Source: Anticarsia gemmatalis (Eukaryota > Arthropoda > Insecta > Lepidoptera > Erebidae). From it: a stretch of 64,000 nucleotides of DNA. Shown here in pieces: positions 23,883 through 37,245 of this stretch. Numbering within the stretch: position 1 is the stretch's first letter; each line of letters begins with the position of its first letter. The translations under genes were made by a program, and so were the position numbers. The notes under the pieces were generated by a model, which was not told the origin of the DNA, made no database searches, and worked only from the letters and a program-made list of their open reading frames with translations. The DNA lies in the NCBI RefSeq assembly GCF_050436995.1, contig NC_134751.1, forward strand, positions 8,804,001 through 8,868,000. The letters run 5' to 3'.

Positions 23883-25546
23883 ATGAAGTACTTTCTGATT
23901 TTCTTCGCAGTTGCTGCACTTTTCGTCAACGTAGTAAGTACTCCATTTTACCGCAAATTTATATTACCCGAAGCGGCATGGTGTTTAAATTAACGATAAA
24001 ACATACTTTATTGCTGCTACAAGAATGTTTTACGTTTTTTTTTGTTTTTTTCTTTAAATTTCAAACTTACTGATACAAAAAAATATAACTAAATTTACCG
24101 ACCACAGAATTAAATATTAGTTTTACATTACAGTACGCTAAACCAGCCGATCCAGCGCCAGCAGCTGGTAAGTCCATTTTAACAAATTATAATAAACTTT
24201 ACAAGTGGTATAAGACAGTAGACCCTCCGGGTTTCGAAAACATATAATAGGGGGAAAATTCGAATAAATGCGAAAATATCGTGCTGATTTCACATTAAAA
24301 AAACGTAACCTAACGTGTTAGATAAACGGATTTATATTTTGGTTCTCAATTACGACTATTGAAAATGTTAGTTAGTATCTTTCATTAAAACTTCAAAAAA
24401 TAATGTTGTACTTTAAGCCTGTAGTCAAAAATCATTATTTTATTACTAGAGTAGGTATGTACGACTAACAAAAACATTGAGAATTCTTAGACAGACGCTA
24501 CTTTGCATTCGAAACACAACAGTTTTAGGAACGGTACAACAACGCGCGTTAAGGAATTTTAATGCATTCCTATTATTTAAATTAAACAGCTAACTAGCAT
24601 GCAATAGCATGGATTCAGTCAATCTTAGGTATTTAGGAAACAATTAGTTAATTTAATACATAAAGCCTTAATAGCATTGTAGTTTCTGCGAACTTTGTAG
24701 AAGCTCGAAAACGAAAGTACTAAGAACCAATAGAAAGTGCCTAAACCCACGAACGTAGTTTAATGCAGCGTTGAAAAACAAAATCGTCCTTAGAAAAAGC
24801 AAAACAAGGTTAGGCAGAGTGCTTATTATACTTCATGATAGCTATCATTTTCAATAGCTCGATACGAATAATATAGTGATACTTACATTCTCGTGCTAAT
24901 ACAGCTGCCGGGGCAGCAGAGACGGCAGCTGCGGGGGCAGCGGCAGGAGCAGCCCAGACTGCAGCAGCAGGAACCCCAGCTGGTAAATAACGAATTACCA
25001 TTTTAAATTTATTTATTTATTTAGACGCTCCACCTACTGTACCGCGCCCCGTCGCTAAACTTACTTACAAGTTAAACTTCTTATACCAAAAAATGTATAA
25101 AGTCGGACTTAATGAGAAAGGCATTTTCTGCCGGTCTACTTTGTAATAGGTGTTTAAAATAAATAATGTTAAAAAGTTAGGAACTGAGTCTCTGGATTTC
25201 GAAATATTTTTACTTTTGTTGCTAACAGCAACTTTTAAAATTGCTAATTAAGTAGGCAGTTTAACACCGTATCAATTTTAGCTATGAGTCTAGTAATCAT
25301 TAAAAGATTGGAAGAAATGTAATATACATACTTTATGTTGAATATTGTATGTAATAATCTCCTTTTCATATCTGAACCTCAGCCGCACCGGGAGCAGCTA
25401 ATCCAGCGGATGCCGCCACAGATCCCATAACTAAAATGTTCCAATTCGGCATGACTGTTGTGGACGACGGAGTGAAAGCATTCGGTCAAATGGCCAAAGG
25501 TATTTTTGACGATGAAGATCATACGCTGAAAGTAGAACTCGATTAA
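23883..25546 (+). CDS. Small secreted alanine-rich protein, family not recognised
   Basis: Four exons: 23883-23933, 24134-24167, 24905-24982, 25383-25546 (phases 0, 1, 1), 108 residues. Residues 1-17 (MKYFLIFFAVAALFVNV) are a clear signal peptide ending at the first intron. The mature part begins YAKPADPAPAA, followed by an Ala/Gly/Thr-rich linker of about 40 residues (exon 3 is almost all Ala, Gly, Thr, Gln, Pro). It ends in a more ordinary domain with ITKMFQFGMTVVDDGVKAF and QMAKGIFDDEDH, probably an amphipathic helix with an acidic tail. There are no cysteines. A TATA box lies upstream and AATAAA signals at 25842-25852 downstream. Gene size, exon pattern and low-complexity linker resemble haemolymph or immune-inducible small proteins of moths, but I cannot name a family; a silk or cuticle role is possible. 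Coding status rests on consistent phases and splice sites. Confidence 0.75.
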
Positions 25547-26784
25547 ATCTGCTTAACGTTTCTCATAAATGAAAGATGTGAAATATGATAACTAAAGGCA
25601 GGTTTCACAACTTATAGATCAATGTTTTATACACCAACAGGCATATACTCAAAAAACACTCAATTTAAAGTCATGCTCAAAACAATACACGTTGAATATG
25701 ACTTAAAATTCAGTGTCGTTTAAGAAGTCAGGAAATTACGAAATTAAAATGTTGAAGAATTTTTGTCCGATTTAGCATATTGATATTGATTTGCAAAACA
25801 CATTTGAAAGAGTTCTAAAAGTCCAAGAAGCATCTTTCTAAAATAAAATAAAGCCACCTCTGTAATCTTAGCGGGACTAATTCATTTGACTTCGGTAGAG
25901 CGTTAACTAACTAAACTTAGTTGAAGGGTGAAAACTAGCCCTTGATATATTAATAATTTTAAACTTTTCCACCGACTAACAAAAAACCACCGTTACTAAT
26001 ATTATATTGTTGGTATATGATACTTTTACAGGTTTTGGAAAATAAGAAATCTTATGTGCAAGCGACCACTAGGAACAAGGCATGTTGAAACATTCATATT
26101 TAGATTATATCTAATGACTGATCATGTATAACCTGTAGATTTTTATTTTTGTAATACATAAATAGTATCATTGCATTTATTTGTTTTATTTCATAGAGTG
26201 TTAACAACTATAAAAATAAGAATATTTTAACCCATTAAGGTGTGCACTGACAAGCGACTTCTATCCACAGACAAAAATCGCTGAATCACGAGTAAAATAC
26301 AGTAAGTACTTTTAATGATTTGATGTTGTTAGTCAATACAGTAAAGCGATCTATTTGAAGGACGAAAAAGTACGTCCGTACGTAAGTACTTTTGTGCTAA
26401 GCACGGTTATCCTTGCAGAGTAAAACAACAATTATGTCAAAAAGAGAAGTACAAACTTATAATTGGATTAACTGTTCCTGTGTAGCCCTGTAGAAATATT
26501 TTTGTATAGAAATTCAACAAGAGGTAGAACTATGAATTATGTCTATCGAAAGTCGAAAGATCATTCTGGAATATTTTTGCACTATTCGTTAATTCACAAT
26601 TGTGTTAACATTTAACCAGTTGGTTAGAGTTAATTCAACAATTTCAACAAAAGCAAATAAAAAACAGTTGTAACATCAGTGTTTATTGTCGAAATAAAGT
26701 TAACAACGATTTGTACGCGCATTGTGAAATGCTTACTAATTTGAGCCGTTTTGTTCGTGTTATTGCTTTAAATTGATGATATAT
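25547..26784. other. 3' UTR of the small secreted gene and spacer
   Basis: Tandem AATAAA signals at 25842-25852 end the preceding gene. The remaining 900 bp or so hold no gene or repeat that I can support. Confidence 0.5.
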
Positions 26785-27381
26785 ATGTTACTGTAAAAGC
26801 CCGGACTGTGGTAAATCCTAAGATTTTCCGGTATAATCTAAGATTTACCAACTCTCAATGGTAAAAGTCCGAACAATTCTTTTATTTCGAACTTTTACCC
26901 CTATTCACTTGGTAAATCTTAGGATATACCTCAAGGGCAGGTAAATGTAGCTAATATAAAATAATTTTATAGTTATAAAGAAGGAGTTTTGGGCAAACCG
27001 ACATGGGTAGGTTAGGTTAGAAGGCTGAGGTGGGAGCGAGCGAAGCGAAGCTCCCACCTCAGCCTTCGTGGTTATTTTTTTTTTAAACCACCGAGAAGGA
27101 GGAGCCCCGCGAAGCGGGGCTCCGGCGACATCTTCAAACTCTTATTATAACTATATTACGGCATATAATTATATCCCTAGCAATATCATTATATTACGGC
27201 TCAAACACATGATAATCAACTTTTACCGTGTCGTTATGTAAATCCTAAGATTTGCCAATTAAATGGTGGTAAAAGTTCGAAATAAAAGAACGTTCGGACT
27301 TTTACCATTGAGAGTTGGTAAATCTTAGGTTTTACCGGAAAATCTTAGCATATACCACAGTTCGGGCTTTTACAGTAACAT
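26785..27381. mobile_element. Palindromic DNA element with two GCGAAGC-tipped hairpins
   Basis: Terminal inverted repeats of about 150 bp begin ATGTTACTGTAAAAGCCCG and end with the reverse complement at 27381; flanking ATAT could be a target duplication. The arms repeat GGTAAATCTTAGG-like motifs. The centre has two near-perfect hairpins: AAGGCTGAGGTGGGAGC (27021-27037) paired with 27050-27066, and GGAGCCCCGC (27101-27110) paired with GCGGGGCTCC around GAA. No coding capacity, so a non-autonomous transposon. Confidence 0.85.
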
Positions 27382-28600
27382 ATACAAATATTTCTGTAAG
27401 TATTAAAATATAATTATACATAAATATTGTATTATTAAACTCATGTCTTAGGAATAATAAGTTAAGTTATAGGCACGACATTATTACCGAATACTTCTAA
27501 ATCTGTAAAATAATCATGATTTTTGTAACATCATATTATCACGCTTGTTAGCCCCTGTATCTATAGACAAGTTTAGTAAACTTATGCATCGTCAAAATTT
27601 CACTATATAAAAGAAGCCAAGTTTAAGACTAATATCGGAAAAATGGTAGAAGAATCAAATAATCCTTAAATTAAATTACAACCAAGTTTGGAACATATTC
27701 ATACAAATAATTAAAAATTACGTAAGTATTAGCTTTCAACTTGGGGTAGAAACACTAAGAAGCACCCTTTCTCATTCTAAAAGCAAAGACGTTACATAAA
27801 TACTTAACTTAGAGTACAGAAAACCCTACTATATTGTGCATTTTATTAAAGAACGAACGAATGAATCTCACATAATTCATAATTGATAATAAATAAACAC
27901 ATTTTCAATAGCGATATAGAAGTCACATTATTACAAAATTTGATTAAGGCAATTATAGGACGTATATTATTTATTCTAGAACTTACGATTACAACAAAAA
28001 ATAGGCTTTTTATAATTACTATTTCGTGTACTAATTGTGATACATTTTCTCTTAGTTACTATTTGTGTATTAACGTGTATTACAAGCTACATTAAATTAT
28101 AGGAAGCCGACAAACTACAGCTACTTAAAAGGAGCTTTTTGGCGTCTCTTATTTCTATGACTGTCTTTACTGCGACGCTAATTCAGTCGAACGCACCGTG
28201 GATGCGTATTACAAATAGTTCAACGATTTTGTAGAGAGCCTTGTACGCAAGGGTCGCAGCTGTCGGAAGTATACAAAATTTAGATTATAGAACATCAGTA
28301 ACCGGCAGGCCAATGCAGTAGAACTCATGTCTGATCCATCGTTTTCATTTTGGAAACACACACCAGTATCAATTGCAATCTAGATAAATCGTCCACGTCA
28401 ACACTCTCTACTAAGTTGTCGGACTATAGAAATATCTGCCACACATCAGCGTGACTGCGCAGTGTCTCATAGAACATCGTGCATATTCGTACGGCTCGAC
28501 CGAAGCACGCGACTGACGTAAGCGAGGCAGAAAGAGCAACCTAAAACCAGCATTACTAATCTACAGTTTATCACATTAATCAATGAGAGCTAGGAACATT
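27382..28600. other. Spacer and likely 3' UTR of NAD synthetase (minus strand)
   Basis: 28100-28600 is richer in GC than its surroundings and lies directly after the minus-strand stop codon at 28601-28603, so it is probably 3' UTR. 27382-28100 is AT-rich, with no gene seen. Confidence 0.4.
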
Positions 28601-31600
28601 TTAAATAAGGACTCCCTTCCTCCTCATGAAGTGTGAGTTAATGTTAGAAGTGGAAGCACTAGCCAGTTTGTTGAGCTCCGCTGGCCGGTCCGTTGTAGAG
28701 CCGCGTTTGTCTTTCGTCATTTGTGCCACCTGTTAATATAAAACATTCAATATCTTTTTTCAAGTAATATTTACATTACATTTACCCGAGTTCAAAGATT
28801 TAATGAAATTTCAAAGATATGTGTGGACAGGCAAACAAAAATAGCGTTATGCGGCCAAGCAAAAGTAAAGCACATTTTTTTTTAATATTAAACACTGAAC
28901 GTGCACGAATATGTATACGTAACGAGCACGTAACGATTACACACCGGTCTGTTAAAAAAAACGAAACCAGATTTTACCAAAAAAAAAAAAATATAAGAGA
29001 GCTGTGGATAGGGTGGCACAATCTAAACACAACATTAAAAGTCATTTAGGTAACTGAGTACGTGAAAAATACCATAGTTTTATAATACTTACAGAATCAT
29101 CAATAGCTTTGAACTGCCAGGGCCAGTGAACTCGGTACAAGAATGGCCGGTGATCGAAGCGGTTGTCGTCGGGGCTGTATGTCTCCGCGTGGTAGGACGG
29201 CGTCAGCACTGTCATCTTGTGACGATTGATGGCGTAGCAACGGAAGAAGTGCTTCACTTTCTCTGCCACCTGCGAATGATGTGTGTGTAAATGTGTACCA
29301 GTATAGTAGTTTTATAGTTACCTAGGCCACCTAAAGACTTTTGACATGGCTCAATGACAATTATGTTAACATCCTGACTACCAAGACCGACTTCTTAGTT
29401 TTAATTTCTAGTACAAGTTTAACAGAAATACATTTGCCGCTACATCTTTGTAAGAATAACCTCCTTAAAAGTTTCTTAGCTCTTCGGTCAGTGTGGGAGG
29501 CATCATGTTTTCAAAAAATTAATAGTTTTTAATTTAATTGTATTATTATCCTTGATTTACATTTAATAAAAGCTAACCGAAAAAAATTGAAACCATACAG
29601 AAATGTACTAAACAAGATATTGTTGTACATTACCTCTTGTGGAGGACATTTATCACTCCACGCGTGTACTAGTTTATGGAACATAGTAAACGGTCCACAG
29701 TGATGTGTCTTCCTCAATCTACCGAACTCTGAGAGTTCAGCGTACGTCATGCCCATGTCTTGCTCGTCTGTCTGTGTGATCTGACCGTCAGTCAACGGCT
29801 CCAGCTCAGCTGTGGGAGGCGCTTGGAGAATCTCTGACAGGGATGGCAGGAAAAATCTAAAACAAATGTGACGTAATTAGCAAGTTTAGGTATGTCCTGA
29901 TCACATTGACCATCCAAAGAATAAATTATACCCAGAGAAGTATTTAAACTATCAAGCATCGTATTTAAACTATTAAGCATCTTAAGAAAACCAAAATCTG
30001 GATTTATCGCTGTTACTAAGCTATAGTTATAATGAAAGTAATTATTATATTTATTTTTATATATTTGTTGATACATGTCTGTTAGGTTACTCAGCTGACA
30101 ATATTTAAGTTATCGTGTGTTTATATTACAAATATCTGTTATACTTTTTACCCAAGACCTTTCGAAACGAAGAATACGGTCGTAGTAAATGGCTAGATAA
30201 AAAAACACATAATTAATAAATTTCTTACCTATTCTTAGCATATTGCAGGAACGCTTTAAGATCGTTCTTGGAAATCCCTCCAATAGGGTTGACATCGGCA
30301 CTGGAGCAGTCATACTTTGTCATGTATCCGCGTAGCGCTTCGTCAACATTGGAAGAACCGAGGACTAACAGCCCACCGGGACGACCGCGCACCCATAGCA
30401 TCAATTGAGCGAATAAGTAGGAAAGAACCATGCGAAGACGTGCCTGAAATTACATACAATATTTAATTTTAATACGAAATAATATGGATTGTAACTGGTT
30501 GCATTGACACTTTTAACATTGCCTTGGAACAAATAAAATGAATTGTAATGTATTACATAAAATTAGGCACACAATTAATACCTCATGTGGTGAATTACTA
30601 GAATATAATTTATTGCTTGGTTGCTAGTTTTTTTATTCAAAGAACGAACATAATACATGGCGTTAGAAGACTTATAAAAGGTTTGCCATTACGTAGTGGC
30701 TTTACTCATTGGTTATTTAGACAAAATAAGTAAATGATGACGTCATTGTTTTTTGTAACAACAACAATTACAATTGATTAATTGAATTACCTGTATATTC
30801 TGCAAAGCTAAATTCTGTCGTGGGCAGCCGCCATTGCTCCTGAATTTAGGAACCATGCCGGTAGCCGTAGTGAATATACCGATGACCGCACTCACTGCCG
30901 AGTCGATGACTATCGGAAAGTGATAACTACCAATTTCACTGGCTAACTGAAAAGGAAATATGATTTAGCTTACATCGGCCCTCTTACTAAATAAGCATTA
31001 GTATTTGTTTTAATAAGCATATTTTTTTATAATTTCTTTAACACAATTTGATATTTAAAAGCAGGGATCTCAAATTTTGATTCTATTTGGTGTGTCAGTG
31101 CATCTAAGTAACATTTTTTTTAGTATAGGGTCTTATCAGAACTAAATGGGACACATTTTCTGTTTACCTGTCTTCTTTTTTTGTTAATTTTTTTGTAGTT
31201 GACCCAAAAATATATTAGCTATCTAGGTATGGTCTATCTCTACTTTCAAAATACCTAGTTGAAGAGAAGAATATAATTAATTTATACCTGTGAAGCACGT
31301 TGTTTCGTCTCCACGCTTGAATTCTCCGTCGCCATATAACATGTGACTAACAAACGATTGCACAGCTCCATCGGGTCTGAGGGTGTGTAGTCAGACTGAC
31401 ACAATATCTTGCGCACATCGTACAGCACTTGGCTTTCTGAAAATAAACAAAAAGTGTAAGAAAATGTGCGAGAAGAGTACTTACACAGAAATTATTGTTT
31501 TACAGGAGCAGCAAATTTAAAGAAAATATAAGTAAGATTTTCGACTAATAGGCGCATATCTGAAATCTATTGAAAACAGTTAATTTATAAATATGACATA

Positions 31601-34600
31601 TTGAAAAAATATGACACATATTGAAAAAAATTGATTTACTTTTGTTAAGTTAGGATGTCTGCAGTATTTGAAGTAATTTACCTCCATGAGTCCATTTTTT
31701 TTCACCCGGATAATGGAGTTATTATGATAGTGATATACATACCTCCTTTTTGAATAGCATCGCAGATCTGCGTGCACATTGAAAAGACAATACAAGCAGT
31801 ACTGGTTGAGTCGACACCGCCACTAAGTGGTAGAAAGAATCCACCTTGACCGGACCGACGGAGGTAGTCCCATAGCCAACATGCTGGACCTGTGTAAAAA
31901 AAAATAATAGAAATCTTAATACGTTTCTGCTTATCGTTGTTATTTAGTCAAAAATGTTATCGAATGAAGCCATAAAGATTTGAATTAAAGACTTTATTTT
32001 AAAGCATCAGCACTTAGTGCATTTTCATTGCACGTATCACACAATTTTTTTTTTAAGAATAAAATCAGACCCATACGGCGCGCAAGGTGACCATTTGAAC
32101 CACCAACCGTTGCCGAAAATGTGTGATGGAGTATTATATTATACGACTTGTAGGCTTTTTCTTAACGGAACTACAAAAATAACTCCCTCTTACCTAATTC
32201 AATTTCCTCTTCAGGCGTCAAATACTGCCAATCAATCGGCGGGCTGGTAATAAGGAACACATCGTCATCATCACTCAGCGCGAAGTCCACAGTAATCCTC
32301 GGGAACGGTGGGTTGGAGGCAGCCAAGTGGGTTCGTGAACGAAGATGCGTGCGATACGAACGAATGTCTTCGAGATCAATCGTCGCTGTCACTACTTCCT
32401 GAAAACATTACTGTTTTAATATTACATGTAGTTTGTACACAAGTTAGTTTAAAAAAAAAGTGGCCAAAGTTGCAACGTTAAATAGCATTGATGATTAACG
32501 ATTGATTGACGATTAGTCTTGGTCAGGTTGACTTCAAATGATATTCAGGCTAAATTCATGCTTTTGCCAGGAGTTAAGGTAGCAGTTGCCTGATTATGAT
32601 ATTGTACAATAAAGGAAGGAAAACAGAACCGTAACGGAATTTTCATTCTTTCTTAAACCAATGTACGTCGATTTCTTTTGTGACTGTTGTTTATTGTCGC
32701 TTAGACAGTCACAATAAAATAACGTTTCAGTATTGGGCCCTAAAACAATCCAGATTTTCTACTAACCACATCATGCAACGCGAACTGTAGTCCCCTGCTA
32801 ACGATTTCTCCATTAACAGCTACACAAGAGCACCCATTGAAGTAAATCCTTTGTCCATCGCAGCCTCTGAGATTACTGAACAAATAAGCACCCCCGCTTT
32901 TGAATGTAGCGCTCTTCACAAGGTCCACTGTGACGTAAGCTTTACGGAGTTCCATGTAACTGCCAGAACCATTTGCTATGATTTCTACGCCGTCTAAACT
33001 TAGGGGAATGTGACGACTGAAATGTAAAATACAAATTAATTTTTATTACAATTTTGAAGAAAGTTGTAGAGTACCTAAAGTAGAACTTGTGGACACAACT
33101 AGTATGAATATATCAAAATAATTGTTAGGTACATGCTTGAATAAGTATTTGCTATGTTGATTAGTTATTTTCGGATAAGTTCTGCACATACATGTACATC
33201 TATAAACTTCTAAGCAGAAGGATGAATAAAAATCAATTGCTTTTAATTTACTAACAACAGTAATAACGATTAGATTTAAACCTATTAGACTTTGATAAAT
33301 AGATATTGTATACTCACCTTTGTGGATTCCACAGCTCTTCGCATATCTCGAAACCAATGCACGTATCTTTGGTGGCGATAACTGCGTCACCAATCGGCAC
33401 TGTGGATTGACCTGTTATTGCCGTGATCTTTCTTGGTAAATAATATTCTTCAGTCTGTCGTTCCTGGTCACAATAGAAAATATTCAGCGTATTTTAATTA
33501 GACTCAGATAAATATTTACCAATGTTTAGAAAAGTAGACTCAAAAAAAAATTATTGCATATGATGCTATTCTTTGGCATAGTATATATTGCTAGCTTATT
33601 TCATTAAGAGGATAATTCAGATAACTCTTTTCATATAAATGACGAATTATCATTTTTACAAGAAGCAGTAATCGAGGCCCTCAATACTTATAGATGATTC
33701 ATTATATTTTGTTTTTCTTATAGTACTTACTTTGGTCCAAGGAGAAAACCACCTAGTCTCCCGGTAGTTCCCGTCTTCGCACAACATCATCTTTGGTCTG
33801 ATCAGCAGTATCTTTTTATTAAGGAACGCTACTCGGCAGTTGTAGAGTACATTTCTGTGTTGAACGGGCATGCCGACATCGATCAACATGTCCTTACATG
33901 TGGGCGATTTGAGCAGCTCACCGAGTACTTGCCAGCTATGAAGGTATGTATCTGGCTCGTAGAAGTGGTCTTCGCAGCTGTAACCGCTATAGAAAAAAAT
34001 ATCCGATTATATTATGTTGAAAAAGTTGATTGCTCCTCAAAGATAATTTTTCATCAGACAGTGACTACATGCAGTGTTTATACTCGGTTCCATTTGATCC
34101 TACTACTAGCGTGGTCAATCAACTAGGCGATGAATCATAAATGAATGACCGTATAAAGATGTCACGTAGGCTGGCGTGCTATAAAAAATACCTTAGAGAC
34201 TAAGCCCCAAGAGTCATCCGCTGGTTGAAAATGACACCAAGAGAATGGAATGCAAGCATAAGAAGATTAAAATCATTTTTTGTTTTTATTTTCAAGACAG
34301 CTCCCGCACTTGCTCTTATGTCACGGGGACACCGGACAATGGACACAAAGTAGAAACGGACTCGAAACAACAATTTGTGGATCGCATAAATAATTATTTC
34401 GTGTGGGAATTGAATCCACGACTACCCGACGCAATAGTAGAAGTATGGCGACCAAAATAACTGCGCCAGAGAGGCAGTCATCGAAAAGTTTAAGTAACTG
34501 AACAATTACTTGTACGTTGATTCACTTACCATATCTCCAGCTCCGGTCCAGTTCGATATAGAGCTCCCATTTCTTTGGCCTCCTGAATTGACTGGAGGAT

Positions 34601-34675
34601 TCTGCTCAAATTGCCTTCGAAGTCGAGTGCCCATTGGTTCAGCGTAGTCACTGCTACAGTGACTTTTCGACCCAT
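28601..34675 (-). CDS. NADSYN1: Glutamine-dependent NAD(+) synthetase
   Basis: Makes NAD from nicotinic acid adenine dinucleotide, ATP and glutamine in the cytosol (last step of the de novo and Preiss-Handler routes). Twelve exons, high to low: 34675-34530, 33986-33731, 33463-33318, 33016-32767, 32398-32194, 31889-31743, 31436-31288, 30946-30791, 30443-30229, 29856-29634, 29269-29093, 28729-28601. Phases agree throughout, giving 732 residues against about 706 in human. The N-terminal nitrilase-type glutaminase has GPELEI, NYRETRWFSPW and the nucleophile Cys at about residue 175 (GFEICEELW). The synthetase domain has the PP-loop SGGVDS (357-362), LGSSNVDEALRGY and KYDCSSADVNPIGG. The C-terminus (VHWPWQF, SHFMRRKGV) is typical. 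Start: ATG at 34675 giving MGRKVTVAVTTLNQWALDFEG. An acceptor just before the ATG implies an upstream non-coding exon. All key residues are present. Confidence 0.96.
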
Positions 34676-35764
34676 AGCTGTAGATTTACCTGCAAAAATA
34701 ATTACTTACAATAATATTTTTTGAGTCCATTTCATTATATTTGTAATATTTTTTTAGTCCTCAACTTTGTTTTCGATTTGACGGAATTAATTCAAGGACA
34801 AATTAATATTCCGTCTTATCCAATCGTAAAAGAAGTCAACCATAACATACTCGTAATGGTACCCTGCATCACAAAGAATTTCGTAATAGGTATTCGCATA
34901 TACGAAAACAGAAGTAATGAAACCCATGTCAGCCAGTAAAGAGGTTGTAAATCATCATGAGATCCCAGTATACGGTATTTTCTTTTTATTTTTCGTAATA
35001 TCAATATCCAAAAGCCATCTTATACAAAACGTAAATACTACGTTGAAGTGCTCAAACAAAAGTTTCTTGTATAATTTCCATTATTGCTTAAGTTCAAACT
35101 ATTCTCAAAATACAAACTGAAGCGCCTGGTGCCGTTAACAGTTCTTTGACTCCGCAATAAGTCTTACTTGAAACTACTTCAGCAGGGGTAAAACAAGGGA
35201 GAATAATGACGAAACACGCACATTCTTTGAGCACTAAACAAACATATAAAGAAAAAGTTATTGGTGTTTATATTTCCGTTCGAGCAAAGTAAAAGTTGTA
35301 CGTTCTTTATAAGTATAGTTTCCTTAGTAACTGAAGTCTTCCGCTTTGCTGCGTGAGACTTTTCCCGTGTCACTTTTTAGTTAAGTTGTAGTTAGTTAGG
35401 TATTCATTTTTGTATACATTTTATCTTGAAATATTATGAAAAGTTTTCACACGAGAAGTTGTTAAGCCTTTGTGCATAGTTATGTCATTCATATTGCTGT
35501 TACTAAAAGACTGTTTTATAAACTAAACTCTGATAAAATTTTCGACAAAACATTTAGGTATGTTACATAGCTTCAGTCCAGATTCACGTTTTTCTATTTT
35601 CTGAAAATCAAAACGAAAAAAATCAGATCACCAACTGAAAAACTAGTGAAAGTGTACCAGTGTATCTTCAGTTATTTCAGACATCCATGTCCAAAAAATA
35701 GATCTATTCGGACTAACTATTTCGCAATTTGTATACCTGCTTGTTAGAACTTTATGAATATTCA

Positions 35765-35900
35765 TAACGCATAAAGAACAAAGCCGCCGGGCGATTGATG
35801 AATGACAAAAGACAATAAGATCGGCCGTCTAGTATGGAATCGATCCGCGCCAGGCGGTGCTAAGGCCCGGCCAATCACCCCACAACCCTTACTTGACACG
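35765..35900 (-). mobile_element. tRNA-derived SINE fragment
   Basis: On the minus strand it reads GGGTTGTGGGGTGATTGGCC, then GCACCGCCTGGCGCGGATCGATTCC, written here as GCACCGCC plus GCGGATCGATTCC, close to a Pol III box B (GGTTCRANTCC). GC-rich against an AT-rich background, without a matching acceptor stem. Fits a short SINE head rather than a tRNA gene. Confidence 0.5.
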
Positions 35901-37145
35901 TAGTTCACGCGTTTTGTGAATAAAGAAATATGTAACATACCCCCGACATCATTAGACATACCACACGTATAATTAATGATACAAAAGTTGATTATGCAGT
36001 TTCGAAAATCGATGTAACGTTTTCCATGTTTTCGATTGAAACTTTGTGTCTTGTAGACTTTAGAAAAAGTAATTTCAATAAATAGAAACGACAATGATTA
36101 AGCTATCCAACGCTATGAAATCTGTGAACACTGATTTTACCTCTTTCAATAATCCATATTGAACAACTAGTATTTTGCTGACGTAGTGAGTAATACAAAA
36201 TATAAACGTACCGAAGTATGAAGAAAACTGTTAAGTTTTTGAAAAATGCGAGAACTACCCGATACTGTTATAAACGCTTCCATTCCTTTTTTCTTGTGTC
36301 TACGTCGTACTTCACTCGCTATACGCCGAAAACAATTCACGAAAAAAGTGATTCAACTTCGCAGAACAAAAAATACCTTTTATAGTGTCTACTTGTATCA
36401 TAAAATATGTCATATTTATAAGGTTCTCTAACTATAACATGACAGATTCCAAAGTTGAAATGAGTTTTGTACAGTTGTAGGGAATATGTTACCATTTTAT
36501 ATTAGCCACATGAAATTCAAATGAAGTCATGTTGAATTGATTTTATTACGTGAGTTCATGACGGCCATTACTTACGTTGACGATTAGGTGATCGCTATCG
36601 GAGACATTGTACAAATAATCTGGATACCTATTTGGAAACTAGGAATTGTACGTTTATAGTCACGAGGTTAAAGTGTAGGTACAGTAACTTATATTAGGTA
36701 CGACCAGAAATGAGTAGATACTTATTAATCAAAAGGATATATTATTAGCAAATTAACGAAGATAATACAACAAATTAAAAAGATAAAATGAGTTTTCCAC
36801 GTAATAAAAAAATAACTAAAGAATAAAGCAAACCTTCGATACTTGTCTCTATCACTACAAGCCTTTTTAGGTCACCGATATAGCAATATAAAAACCACCT
36901 GCATATACGAAAATAGCAGTATTAGCAAGTACTGTACAGAACCAAAATTATAAGCACTAAACAGAATACAGTTAAAACAACTAGCTACCACAGCAACTAG
37001 GAACATGAATCACGAACTAATCCATTACGTAACGATGAAAAATTCAGCAAGAACAACTATTTCATACAAAAGCAAGATGTACTAACGAGATAACAATAAT
37101 GCCTAGTGCTTAATTTAGAGAAAGAAAAGCAGTAATAAATCTTAC

Positions 37146-37245
37146 CGGTTTATTCTGTGAATACGTTTTCTTTAAGCAGCGAGATCGATTTTACTTGACA
37201 AGTTGCCTAGGTAACACCATGGGCAACTTCGTGTGTGTACTTAAG
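37146..37245 (-). promoter_or_regulatory. Candidate non-coding first exon of NADSYN1
   Basis: On the minus strand a consensus donor (CCG|GTAAG) ends at 37146, after a moderately GC-rich stretch (GTTGCCCATGGTGTTACCTA). Splicing from here to the acceptor at about 34690 would supply the 5' UTR that the coding exon lacks. Other donors in the gap cannot be excluded. Confidence 0.25.

Noticed and set aside
27006..27020. TAGGTTAGGTTAG, similar to the insect telomere repeat TTAGG
   Set aside because: Only two units, inside a transposon loop; not evidence of telomeric sequence.
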